Source: CAYVFC01 sp964450715 (lineage in GTDB: Bacteria > Myxococcota_A > Polyangia > Polyangiales > JAFGIB01). From it: 21,648 bases of DNA. Location: NCBI GenBank assembly GCA_964450715.1, contig CAYVFC010000139.1, forward strand, positions 1-21,648, written 5' to 3'. Of this stretch, positions 7,847 through 15,621 are shown piece by piece. Each line of letters starts with the position of its first letter. Position 1 is the first letter of the stretch. Position numbers and translations under genes: made by a program. The notes beneath the pieces are model-generated. The model was not told the origin of the DNA and did not search any database. It was given only the letters and a program-made list of their open reading frames with translations.

Positions 7847-8359
7847 CGGCGGCAGCGGGAGCTTTTCGCTGTTCCCCTTACGCATTCGCTGCCTGACGAA
7901 GAGCACGCCGGTGCTGGGATTGAATATCTTGTACTCGTCCTGGTGCCGGTAGATGGGCGCGCAACCGCTTCCCTGCCACTTGTTCCATCGGGTGCAGAGC
8001 AGCCCGTTGGTCTTGATGGTATAGGTCCCCTGGTCGCTGTCCTTTCCCACCCCGCTCACCGCCGCGCCGATCATCCTTCCGTCGTGGTGGTAGTAGACGT
8101 GGAACTTGGTATTGAAGGCGGGGATGGTGCCGGACATGGTATTGCCCGTGTAGATCTTTTTGACCTCCGCGGCGGTCAGCACCTTGCCCCCGGAGGCCAG
8201 GCATTTCTCCTCCTCGGTCTTGCACCCCACCGCCAGGGATACGGATAGAGAGGCAATCAGGGCAACCACTGTCGACAGCCCCATCCGAACCCGCTTCTGT
8301 TCTTGGACCTCTGGGCAGGGGATCTCGCCGGCCGATCCGGATAAGACGCCTTCGGTCAT
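7838..8359 (-). CDS. small lipoprotein, possibly DUF995-like
   Basis: The mature part is about 125 residues after a lipoprotein signal: hydrophobic GLSTVVALIASLSVSLAVG, then Cys46. The body reads SGTIPAFNTKFHVYYHHDGRM ... GTYTIKTNGLLCTRW ... GCAPIYRHQDEYKIF. This alternation of YY..DG, GT(W/Y), LC..W and C resembles DUF995-type periplasmic proteins, but that assignment is uncertain. The start is ambiguous: ATG at 8359 has a distant AGGGGGT and supplies the basic KRVR ahead of the hydrophobic core. ATG at 8284 begins right at the core but has neither basic residues nor a ribosome binding site. The gene lies downstream of nfu on the same strand and overlaps the membrane-protein gene tail-to-tail. 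Confidence 0.72.
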   Translation of the reverse strand: MTEGVLSGSAGEIPCPEVQEQKRVRMGLSTVVALIASLSVSLAVGCKTEEEKCLASGGKVLTAAEVKKIYTGNTMSGTIPAFNTKFHVYYHHDGRMIGAAVSGVGKDSDQGTYTIKTNGLLCTRWNKWQGSGCAPIYRHQDEYKIFNPSTGVLFVRQRMRKGNSEKLPLPPSP

Positions 8360-8412
8360 GCGCGGAGCCTACCCCCTGCCGCCTGGATCGTAAAGCGCGG
8401 TTACCCCGGGAT

Positions 8413-8640
8413 TTAGACGGCTACGACTTCCTTGACCTCGGGGATGTCCTCTCTCAGGACCTTTTCGATGCCCATTTTCAAGGTCATGGTGGACATGGGG
8501 CAGCCGGCGCAAGCACCGGTCAGCTGCAGCTTGACCACCCCGTCATCCGACACCTCGACCAACTCGACGTCGCCGCCATCGGCCCGCAGGCTGCCGCGGA
8601 CTTTGTCCAGTGAGCTCTCTACCTTCTGCTTCAGATCCAC
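8413..8640 (-). CDS. NifU C-terminal-domain Fe-S scaffold protein (Nfu type)
   Basis: A single-domain Nfu protein of 75 residues. Its motif TGACAGCPMSTMTLKMGIE carries the CxxC pair (Cys44, Cys47) that holds a [4Fe-4S] cluster bridged between two subunits. LRADGGDVELVEV (18-30) is the other family hallmark. Such proteins carry Fe-S clusters to apo-enzymes in the cytoplasm. The length is normal for stand-alone Nfu domains. The start is GTG at 8640, supported by GAGGAGAGGG 8 nt upstream; no ATG serves. A perfect 20-bp inverted repeat lies in the leader, 29 nt before the start. The lipoprotein gene follows on the same strand. Confidence 0.93.
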   Translation of the reverse strand: MDLKQKVESSLDKVRGSLRADGGDVELVEVSDDGVVKLQLTGACAGCPMSTMTLKMGIEKVLREDIPEVKEVVAV

Positions 8641-8668
8641 TTTTTGTACCCTCTCCTCTCCCCGTACG

Positions 8669-8716
8669 AGGCCGCTTCCCGTCGCCGCGCCTAAGAGCGG
8701 CGACGGGAAGCGGCCT
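8669..8716. repeat. perfect 20-bp inverted repeat (hairpin) in the nfu leader
   Basis: The left arm AGGCCGCTTCCCGTCGCCGC (8669-8688) is the exact reverse complement of the right arm (8697-8716), with an 8-nt loop GCCTAAGA. On the minus strand it lies between any upstream promoter and the nfu ribosome binding site. No T-tract follows directly on either strand, so it is not a standard intrinsic terminator. It could be a regulatory RNA stem, a transcript-stability element or a remnant palindromic element. Confidence 0.85.
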
Positions 8717-8819
8717 GAAGCGGGTGACCTTTTAGACCTCCGCTCGTAGCCGGAGCGACGAATCCGTCGAAGCTTTCTCTAGTACCGATCCCTTCATCTG
8801 TCCAGTTGCGGCGCCCGCC

Positions 8820-8850
8820 GCAGCCGGCCGCGGTCGAGCAGCCGGCCGCG
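8820..8850. repeat. pair of 13-bp direct repeats upstream of the kinase gene
   Basis: GCAGCCGGCCGCG occurs at 8820-8832 and again at 8838-8850, spaced 18 nt start to start. Each copy contains the palindrome CGGCCG. The location between two divergent genes would suit a protein-binding site, but GC-rich sequence makes chance repeats common. Confidence 0.5.
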
Positions 8851-8927
8851 TGCCGCGGTCAATTCCTCCCTTTTTTCCCGCCCTTGCTAGATCTGTCAAG
8901 GCGTGAGAAATTGAGGAAGAGAGAGGC

Positions 8928-8951
8928 CCCGGACCGAATCGGCGGTCCGGG
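8928..8951 (+). other. 9-bp hairpin in the kinase 5' leader
   Basis: CCCGGACCG (8928-8936) pairs perfectly with CGGTCCGGG (8943-8951) around the loop AATCGG. No T-run follows, so it is not a terminator. If transcribed it would lie in the untranslated leader of the kinase mRNA. Confidence 0.5.
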
Positions 8952-8992
8952 CGGGAACGCCGCGCGGACCGAGGACCGAAAGTATAGAAAAG

Positions 8993-11953
8993 GTGGAAGA
9001 GGACCCGCTCGTAACCGAGTGCCGGCAGCGCATGGGCCAGCTGGTCAGCGGCAAGTGGCGCCTCGATGCTCTGATCGGTGTGGGCGGCATGGCAGCGGTA
9101 TACGCGGCCACTCACCGCAACGGTGCGGTAGCGGCCATCAAGATGCTGCACTCGGCCATCGCCACCAACGCCGAGGCGCGCACCCGCTTCCTGCGCGAGG
9201 CCTACATCGCCAACAAGGTCGACCACGAGGGAACGGTAAAGGTCATCGACGACGGGGAGGACGAGACCGGCCTGGCCTACCTGGTGATGGAGCTGCTGAC
9301 CGGTAAGACCGCCGAGGCGCTGGCCGATGACAACGGCGGCTATCTCCCCATCTTCCAGACGCTGGACATCGCCGAGCAGACGCTGGAGGTGCTGGAACAT
9401 GCCCACCCCAAGCAGATCGTTCACCGCGATCTAAAGCCGGAGAACCTCTTCATCACCCAGCAGGGCCGGGTGAAGGTCCTGGACTTCGGCGTGGCCCGCC
9501 TGCGCGAGGACAACATGTCCCGCACCCAGACCGGGCTGGTCATGGGTACCCCTTCCTTCATGGCTCCGGAGCAGGCCATGGGCCGCTGGTCCGAGGTGGA
9601 CGGGCGGACCGACCTGTGGGCCATGGGCGCGACCATCTTCACGCTGTTGACGGGCCAACCCGTGCACGAGGCCGACACGCCCGGCGAGATGCAGGTGGCG
9701 GCCGCCACCCGCCATGCCCGTTCGCTGGCGCGGGTGCTGTCAGGAACTCCCTTTCCCCTGGTCAGACTGGTCGACCGTTCGCTGGCCTACGAGCGCGAGA
9801 ACCGGTTTCCGGACGCCACCGCCTTTCTGGCCGAGCTGCGAAAGGTTCGCGAGGCGCTGGCCGGCGAGGAGGACAGGCTGGTGCGGCCGGCGGCGGACGA
9901 CGCGGGCATGCCGGCCACCGTCTACGGCGAGGAGGCCCCCGAGGACGAGGAGCCCGACACCTTCTTCGAGACCTTCGATCCTACCCGGGCCACCGAGCAG
10001 GATCTCGCCAACCTCAACAAGGTTTTCACCCTGGTCGAGCGGATGCTGGCCGCGCGCAAGCAGTACGGCAAGGAGCACCCCGAGACCCACCGGCGAACCA
10101 ACGAGGCGTTCCGGGAGATCGCCGCGTCGCTGCTGCAGTGCGACATCGCGCTGGCCTGGAAGGTGAACGCTTACTCGTTCTACGTGGGCGATACGCCGCT
10201 GTGGGAACCGGACGAGCCCTGGAACCGCGTCCCCTACCAGCTCTTCTCCGACGGCGTTCGCATGCTGGGCCTCTCCCAGGGGGTCGACGAGCAGGAGTTC
10301 AACGAGTTTATAAGGATTATCACCCTGGATCCGGCGACCGAGATCTCCCCGGAGGATGACCTGGTCACCCTGCTCTTCGACGCCTCTTTCAAGCACGTAT
10401 ACCACCAGGCCATCGACTCCTTTGCCGAGGGCAACCAGGATGACCGCGCGGCCTTCGAGCGACAGCGGCAGGAGATCATCGAGATGGCCCGGGAGCTGGA
10501 GGGGACCGATATCGCCGAGGCCTGGCAAGAGGGTCGAGGCAACCAGCAGGACGATTCAGACGCCGACGGGACCAACCGCGAGATCGTGCATTTCATCTCC
10601 GAGAGCATGCCGATGGATTCGGAGGCGGCAGCGCGGGCCGCCAACCTGGAGCTCGAGGAGCAGGAGGTCGAGCGGGCGGCCGTGGCGCTCGACATCGATG
10701 CCAGCACGCGGGCTCTACTGGCCGCGCGCCTGGAAATAGACGTGGGCGCGACCAGCGAGCGGTTCGTGGTCGCCGCCGGCGACGCCTATATCGCCTCGGC
10801 GAACATGGGCAACACGGCGCCGGTGGTCGGGCCGCTGCGCACGGCGGTGGACGGGCTGGCCGAGGAGGCGCCGCTCAAGGCCATCGAGATGGTGTTGACC
10901 ATGCGCGAGGCGGTGGAGGTGGAAGGGAACGAGGCGGAGACCGAGAGGATGCGGGCGTCCATCACCAGCGACCTGCTCTCGGTGTCTAGCCTGAGCGTGA
11001 TCCTCTCCAAGTCGCCGACCGAGGAGGAAGCGGACTACGCGGACTTTGCCGCGGGCATGGAGCAGGTTCTGGCCTCCCTGGTACAGAAGCACTTCAAGCC
11101 GCTGCTCGACGCCCTGCCCGAGGTCAGAGACAAGCGGATCCGGCGCAACGCCCTGGAAGCCGTGGCCAGGATGAGCGAGGGGCAGGAGTCCAAGATGGCC
11201 GAGCTGTTCGCCCGGGCCGAGGTGGACCTGGCGCTGGAGCTGGTAAGGGTTCTGGCCCGGCTCGGCACCGCGGAGTCCAAGGAAGCCATCGCCCAGGCCG
11301 CGCAGAGCCCGCATCCGCTGGTGCGGATCGAAGCGCTGGGCTACGTCGAGGGCGTCTCCAGTGCGCACCTGCGGCGGGAGCTGCGCAGTCTGGTCGAGGA
11401 CAGGAATCCCAAGGTGCGGCTGACCGCGCTGCAGGCCATGGAGAAGCACGTCATCTCGGTGGCCGGCCCGTTTCTGGTGTTGCGCGTGCAGTCTGGCGGC
11501 TTCAACCGGCTGCCCTACGAGGAGCGCAGGCAGGCGGTCAAGACGCTGTGCGCGCTCAACCCCAGGCGCGCGGAGGATGTATGCATGAAGCTGCTCGGCC
11601 ACGGTAAGCTGTTGCGGTCGGGCCGTTTTGAGCAGACCCGGGAGCTGGCGGCGGAATTTCTGGCCGAGGTGGCCTCGACCAACCCGTCACTGTACCTGCT
11701 GGAAGAGGTCTCCAAGAGCAACTGGTGGACCACCGGCTCGCGGGTGCGCGAGGCGGCGGCGACGGCGTTGAAGCGGCTGGAGCAGCGCGCCGGCCAGGCG
11801 CAGGAGGCGGCGGAAAAGAGAAAGGCGGAGAGGACCAAGGCCGGGACCAAGACCGCGGCGCCCCGCGCCGGCAGAACCGCGACCGGCGTCAAGGCTCGTC
11901 GTCCGGCCGCTCCCGGACAGGCCCGTCCGGCTCCGCAGAAGGCCAAGAGCTAA
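8993..11953 (+). CDS. Ser/Thr protein kinase with accessory domain and HEAT repeats
   Basis: The 986-residue protein starts with a complete Hanks-type kinase: glycine loop GVGGMAAVY (29-37), Lys50 (AIK), Glu69, HRDLKPEN (144-151, catalytic Asp146), DFG (164-166) and APE (191-193). After an acidic linker (~300-325) comes a domain (~330-450) with the pattern IALAWKVNAYSFYVGDTPL...LFSDGVRMLGLSQGVDEQEFNEF. Helical HEAT-like repeats fill about 680-930 (RIRRNALEAVARM, PLVRIEALGYVEG, PKVRLTALQAMEKH). The tail (935-986) is Lys/Ala/Pro-rich. There is no membrane segment, so the kinase is probably soluble. The start is GTG at 8993 with no well-placed ribosome binding site; ATG at 9032 would also keep the kinase domain. 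The pseudo-HD-GYP gene begins 6 nt downstream. Its substrates are unknown. Confidence 0.93.
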   Translation: MEEDPLVTECRQRMGQLVSGKWRLDALIGVGGMAAVYAATHRNGAVAAIKMLHSAIATNAEARTRFLREAYIANKVDHEGTVKVIDDGEDETGLAYLVMELLTGKTAEALADDNGGYLPIFQTLDIAEQTLEVLEHAHPKQIVHRDLKPENLFITQQGRVKVLDFGVARLREDNMSRTQTGLVMGTPSFMAPEQAMGRWSEVDGRTDLWAMGATIFTLLTGQPVHEADTPGEMQVAAATRHARSLARVLSGTPFPLVRLVDRSLAYERENRFPDATAFLAELRKVREALAGEEDRLVRPAADDAGMPATVYGEEAPEDEEPDTFFETFDPTRATEQDLANLNKVFTLVERMLAARKQYGKEHPETHRRTNEAFREIAASLLQCDIALAWKVNAYSFYVGDTPLWEPDEPWNRVPYQLFSDGVRMLGLSQGVDEQEFNEFIRIITLDPATEISPEDDLVTLLFDASFKHVYHQAIDSFAEGNQDDRAAFERQRQEIIEMARELEGTDIAEAWQEGRGNQQDDSDADGTNREIVHFISESMPMDSEAAARAANLELEEQEVERAAVALDIDASTRALLAARLEIDVGATSERFVVAAGDAYIASANMGNTAPVVGPLRTAVDGLAEEAPLKAIEMVLTMREAVEVEGNEAETERMRASITSDLLSVSSLSVILSKSPTEEEADYADFAAGMEQVLASLVQKHFKPLLDALPEVRDKRIRRNALEAVARMSEGQESKMAELFARAEVDLALELVRVLARLGTAESKEAIAQAAQSPHPLVRIEALGYVEGVSSAHLRRELRSLVEDRNPKVRLTALQAMEKHVISVAGPFLVLRVQSGGFNRLPYEERRQAVKTLCALNPRRAEDVCMKLLGHGKLLRSGRFEQTRELAAEFLAEVASTNPSLYLLEEVSKSNWWTTGSRVREAAATALKRLEQRAGQAQEAAEKRKAERTKAGTKTAAPRAGRTATGVKARRPAAPGQARPAPQKAKS

Positions 11954-11959
11954 GCCATC

Positions 11960-13447
11960 ATGCCCACGCGACCGAACGTCCTGCGCAGAACCGGTTTTCT
12001 GGCCGCTTGCCAGACCAACAAGAACAAGAACCCGACCCTGGAGGAGATCCGCGAAAAGGGAGCGGAGGTGGTGTTGGCGGTCTTTCGCCTCAGCAAGAAC
12101 GCGCTGGTACACGCCCTGGACAACGATGCGATGATCAAGACCGCCGCTGACTCCAACCGCATCATCACCGACTTCGCGTCGGCCGTGGGCGGCTCGGTCT
12201 CCGTCACCTTTGTGGAGCAGACCATCTTCGTCTGCGGGCAGCTGCTGCGAGCCTCGCGCGCGGTCTACGAGCAGGCCATGGAGCTGTCCAATCTGCTGGA
12301 GCGTTGCGCGGTATCCGAGGTGATCTTCAATGCCGATTGCTCGGACCGGGATCTGCTGGCCTTTGCCGAGGGCTTCTCCATCTCCGTGCGCGATCCCGAG
12401 CAGCGCGACCGGCTGCTCAATACCCAGCTGGAGCACATCCAGGTGCGGCAGGTCGATACCTCGCTGCAGAGTATAGACGACGAATCCGCGCTGCCGGACA
12501 TGGAGAAGACCCTTCTCTCCTATGCCTCGGCGCTGGTGGTGATGCGGCGTTTCTTCGATCGGATCGCCGAGGGCCGCACCGCGCTACCGCACCAGGTCAA
12601 GCGCATCGCCCAGCGCCTGGTGGCACTGGCGGCGACCAACGAGAGAGCGCTGTTGGCCCTGGTCACCACGGCCGGCAAGCACCGGGACGACGCTGGCCGG
12701 GCCGTGCTCACCGCCATCATGTCCATTCTCATCGCCCGCAGGCTCACCACCAGCCGGGTGGCGCTCGGGCAGCTGGCCATGAGCGCGTTGATGGCCGACC
12801 TGGGCCGCGTCCGGGCGGCCGGGACCACCGCGCGCGACCAGCTCATTCAGCTCTCCGACGAGGCGGAGATGGCGGTGCCGGCGCTGACCAGCGCCATCAG
12901 CATCACCACGGGCGGGGTCAACATCCAGAACGCCCTGCGCACGGTATCGGCCTACGAAACGACGTACATAGAGCGCGAGCAGATGCTGGGGCCGGTCTAC
13001 AAGCGCATCATGTCGCCGCTGGTGCAGTCCAAGATCCTGCAGGTAGTCCGGGCGCTTCTCGACCGCGTCGCGCCGCGCGATACCTCGCGGCCGCTCTCAC
13101 CCGCCGACGCTATGGCCGCCATCACCCGCATCCCCAGCGTCGACAACGTGGCCTACAAGCTGCTGGTCTCGGCCATCGGTCTGATGCCGACCGGAACCGT
13201 GGTGGAGTTTACGACCGGGGAGTGGGGCATCGTGGTCGGTCCCTCGCGAAACCGCAAGGCTCTGGACAAGCCGCGTATCCGACTGGTCACCGACCGCTCG
13301 GGCCAGGTGTTCTCCCGGCCCAAGGAGATCGACCTGGGCGATCAGAGCGGCGGCCAGAAGTACCCCCGTATCAAGGCCGTCATCGACCCGAGCAAGGCGC
13401 ACTTCAACGTTACCGGCGTGTTGATCAGCCAGGCCAGCGCCGCCTGA
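11960..13447 (+). CDS. degenerate HD-GYP-like protein (probably not a phosphodiesterase)
   Basis: The 495-residue protein has an N-terminal α/β region (~30-145; SVSVTFVEQTIFVCGQLLR...LLERCAVSEVIFNADCSDRDLLAFAEGFS) that seems related to the central domain of the upstream kinase. Residues ~235-430 follow the HD-GYP scaffold: HRDDAGRAVLTAIMSILIARRL, then ALGQLAMSALMADLGR. RPLSPADAMAAI, LVSAIGLMPTGTVVEFTTGEWGIVV and KPRIRLVTDRSG follow in the usual order. The HD pair, normally in LLHDIGK, reads MADLGR, the preceding His is replaced, and no GYP motif is seen. It is therefore likely a catalytically dead sensor or adaptor (inference). ATG at 11960 lies 6 nt after the kinase stop, so the two are co-transcribed. 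Confidence 0.8.
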   Translation: MPTRPNVLRRTGFLAACQTNKNKNPTLEEIREKGAEVVLAVFRLSKNALVHALDNDAMIKTAADSNRIITDFASAVGGSVSVTFVEQTIFVCGQLLRASRAVYEQAMELSNLLERCAVSEVIFNADCSDRDLLAFAEGFSISVRDPEQRDRLLNTQLEHIQVRQVDTSLQSIDDESALPDMEKTLLSYASALVVMRRFFDRIAEGRTALPHQVKRIAQRLVALAATNERALLALVTTAGKHRDDAGRAVLTAIMSILIARRLTTSRVALGQLAMSALMADLGRVRAAGTTARDQLIQLSDEAEMAVPALTSAISITTGGVNIQNALRTVSAYETTYIEREQMLGPVYKRIMSPLVQSKILQVVRALLDRVAPRDTSRPLSPADAMAAITRIPSVDNVAYKLLVSAIGLMPTGTVVEFTTGEWGIVVGPSRNRKALDKPRIRLVTDRSGQVFSRPKEIDLGDQSGGQKYPRIKAVIDPSKAHFNVTGVLISQASAA

Positions 13448-13459
13448 CGGACTGAACGG

Positions 13460-13485
13460 GAGAGGGCAAGCCCCCTCCCTCTCTC
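13460..13485. terminator. weak hairpin between convergent genes
   Basis: GAGAGGG (13460-13466) pairs with CCCTCTC (13477-13483) around a 10-nt loop, and the stem extends two more pairs if G-T is allowed. It lies in the 43-nt gap between the pseudo-HD-GYP gene and the β-barrel gene, where a two-way terminator would be expected. There is no T-tract, so the call is tentative. Confidence 0.3.
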
Positions 13486-13490
13486 TAGAC

Positions 13491-15398
13491 TTAAAACGCC
13501 GCCTCGGCCGAGAGCGTGGCGTCGACGTGTATCAGGATATTGGGGAACTGCAGGTCGAACTCGGGCGCCAGCACCAAGCCGAAGTTGCGGTGGAAACGGT
13601 ACCTGAAGCCGAGCCCCGCGTGCGCTCCGCCGATACCCGAGATCAGGAAGGGCGCGGGCTGGTTGGATTTCTGGGGCGGCGGCTGCGGTTGAATCTGGCC
13701 GGCCGTCGCACCGAGAAAGCCGGACATACTGAAGCCGGTGGCCGCGTCGCCGCCGATGAAGAGGTACTCGGCGCGGCCTCCCAGCAGGATGTTGGCGAGC
13801 GTTCCCTCTCCCGCGTCGAACTGGTAGCGGAATATGGCGGCCAGTGACAGGCGCGGAATGACGAAATAGCCGACGGCCACCCGCATGGCCGGCGACGCGA
13901 CAAAGCCGAAGGTGTTGACCCGGGCGCAGTAGCGCGTCGGGTAATATTCGTAGCCGTCGTTGGTGAAAAACCTCTCGCCCGGACCGGACACGGCGCCGTC
14001 AGCCGGGCATTCGGTGACCGGGTTCTTCCGGTAGATAACGTCGAATTCATCGGTTACGAGTCTTCCCGGCTCGCTGAGCGGGACACCACCCTCGTAGACG
14101 GGTTTTCTTTCGTACGAGTCGGCATCCGCAACCCAGGGGGTGTCTCTCCTCAGGGTCATGTAGTCGGGGTTTTCGATCATCACGTCGGGATTGTTGGGAT
14201 CGGGAACGGTCTCGCGGGTGTCGTAGACGTTATCGATGCCGCCCGGGGGGGCTGAATCGGTGATCATGCCCGCCGATACCTGTGACATGCCCAGGGCCAT
14301 GCCGATCTGGATGAAGCCCCTGGCGAAATCGGTGCGCGCCGGCCGCCCCTCGCCGATCTGGTCCGGTATCTCCAGGCCGCCGGGGATGTTGCAGATGCCG
14401 TCGTCGCACATCAGCCCCGGCTGGCAGTCCCGGTCGCTGTCGCAGATCTCTCCGATGGTGTGGAAGAGCGGCTTCTCGCACTCCTCGCCGGTCACGCCGG
14501 GCGGGCACTCTACCTCGACGCACCGTCCCGGAGAGGTGTTTCCGGGCAGCGCCGCACCCGGGCCCTGCAGCGAGGTGACGATGGGGGCCTCGAACGGCGA
14601 CTGGGCGGTGCCGGCGCTGGCGATCACCCGGTCATCGTCGTCCAGGGCCTGCAGGTAGTAGCGAACCCGCGGCTCCCACACGTCGTTGCAGCTGATCTGA
14701 TAGGCGTATCCCGAGCCGTAGGGGATCATGTCCGCGCTCTTGTAGTTGTCCATGCCCAGGCCGCGGTAGAAGAGGACGACCTTCTCCACGTTCTCCGGGT
14801 TGGACACCTCGCAGTAGATCGGCAGCGGCGCCTGGCTCGCCTGCGGCATGGAGGGCTGGTGCAGGATCTGCGTCGTTCCGGGGGGACCCGGCTGGATCAT
14901 GGGCTGCACCGGCTGCACCGGCTGCATGGGCTGGACAGGTACGGGCATGGGCGCGACCGGTGCTGGCGCCGGCGCTGGCGCAACCCCCGAGGCTCCGCAC
15001 GCGCCCGAGGCGGCCATCTGCTGGGCCTGCTGGAACTGCGCTTGGATGTCGGGCGTGCTGAGCAGCGGGTCGAGCTGGGTGGCGGGATCGATGCAGCAGG
15101 CCTTGATGAAGGAATCGAGCCCTTGCTGGTTATCTCCCAGACCGCCGACCTGTACGATTCCGAGGTTAAGATAGGTAGTCGCGAGCAAGGGGCCTGCGAT
15201 TCCCGCCTGCTGCGCAGCGCCGATCGCCTCCTCCAGAACCGAGACGGCCCTGTTCACGTCCAGGTTGTTGTAGGCCTCCATGGCCTCGCGATTCATCTCC
15301 ACCAGCTGTTCCTCGGTGGACTGAGCCGCCGCAGCGCCGGTCGTAAACCAGTACGCGACCAGAAGTCCTACGACGAGTGATTGAACCAGTCTCCGCAT
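13491..15398 (-). CDS. TPR / Pro-rich / β-barrel outer-surface protein
   Basis: The 635-residue protein is not a recognised family member as a whole. It has a Sec signal (1-25, ending GAAAAQ) and a TPR-like helical region (~30-130). A Pro/Gln/Val/Met-rich linker with repeated PVQPMQ units spans 138-175. A β-rich region (~190-275) follows, then a Cys cluster CDSDRDCQPGLMCDDGIC (319-336). The C-terminal ~270 residues have amphipathic β-strands and Gly-rich turns and end in Phe, as expected for BAM-inserted barrels. The layout suggests an outer-membrane or envelope-spanning protein. ATG at 15398 is preceded by AGAGGGAG. An AT-rich promoter candidate lies about 80 nt upstream. The Cys cluster resembles those in the lipoprotein beginning at 17335. 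Confidence 0.85.
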   Translation of the reverse strand: MRRLVQSLVVGLLVAYWFTTGAAAAQSTEEQLVEMNREAMEAYNNLDVNRAVSVLEEAIGAAQQAGIAGPLLATTYLNLGIVQVGGLGDNQQGLDSFIKACCIDPATQLDPLLSTPDIQAQFQQAQQMAASGACGASGVAPAPAPAPVAPMPVPVQPMQPVQPVQPMIQPGPPGTTQILHQPSMPQASQAPLPIYCEVSNPENVEKVVLFYRGLGMDNYKSADMIPYGSGYAYQISCNDVWEPRVRYYLQALDDDDRVIASAGTAQSPFEAPIVTSLQGPGAALPGNTSPGRCVEVECPPGVTGEECEKPLFHTIGEICDSDRDCQPGLMCDDGICNIPGGLEIPDQIGEGRPARTDFARGFIQIGMALGMSQVSAGMITDSAPPGGIDNVYDTRETVPDPNNPDVMIENPDYMTLRRDTPWVADADSYERKPVYEGGVPLSEPGRLVTDEFDVIYRKNPVTECPADGAVSGPGERFFTNDGYEYYPTRYCARVNTFGFVASPAMRVAVGYFVIPRLSLAAIFRYQFDAGEGTLANILLGGRAEYLFIGGDAATGFSMSGFLGATAGQIQPQPPPQKSNQPAPFLISGIGGAHAGLGFRYRFHRNFGLVLAPEFDLQFPNILIHVDATLSAEAAF

Positions 15399-15479
15399 AT
15401 CTCCCTCTGCTGCTACAACGCTGTAAGGCGCTCCGACCGTTCGCGCGCCTGGCGCACATTAATCGGCTTTGGGACCGCA

Positions 15480-15509
15480 TTTTTACCGCAGCGGGACGAA
15501 AACAAACAA
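15480..15509 (-). promoter_or_regulatory. candidate σ70-type promoter for the β-barrel gene
   Basis: Read on the minus strand, TTGTTT (15509-15504) and TAAAAA (15485-15480) are separated by 18 nt, in a clearly AT-richer patch than the surroundings. The start codon of the surface-protein gene lies about 80 nt downstream. The -10 matches four of six consensus bases, so this is only a candidate. Confidence 0.35.
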
Positions 15510-15580
15510 TATTTCCCGACCTTCCGTCCGCTAGCCGTCGAAAGTTGCGGTCTGGCAACAAGTCGTGTCGCATCATAAAG

Positions 15581-15598
15581 GCCCCCGGTCAAGGGGGC
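15581..15598 (-). terminator. possible terminator after the five-TM membrane protein gene
   Basis: GCCCCC (15581-15586) pairs with GGGGGC (15593-15598) around a 6-nt loop. On the minus strand the stem is followed by CTTTAT. It starts 23 nt after the stop of the membrane-protein gene and before the promoter candidate of the β-barrel gene. The T-tract is short, so termination strength is uncertain. Confidence 0.45.
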
Positions 15599-15621
15599 GG
15601 GTAGACCCTCCCAGATACGGG

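Larger units (their letters stand above)
8641..8992. other. 352-nt divergent intergenic region between nfu and the kinase gene
   Basis: No coding potential that makes sense was seen here. The region holds the 20-bp perfect hairpin (8669-8716) and two small inverted repeats: CTCCG/CGGAG near 8740 and CGACGAATCCGTCG near 8756-8769. It also holds two direct copies of GCAGCCGGCCGCG (8820-8832 and 8838-8850). A 9-bp hairpin CCCGGACCG/CGGTCCGGG (8928-8936 with 8943-8951) lies 41 nt before the kinase start. Promoters must lie here for both genes, but no convincing -35/-10 pair could be picked out. Confidence 0.6.

Noticed and set aside
8669..8716. Intrinsic terminator
   Set aside because: The stem is perfect, but no T-tract follows on either strand and no gene on the plus strand ends there.
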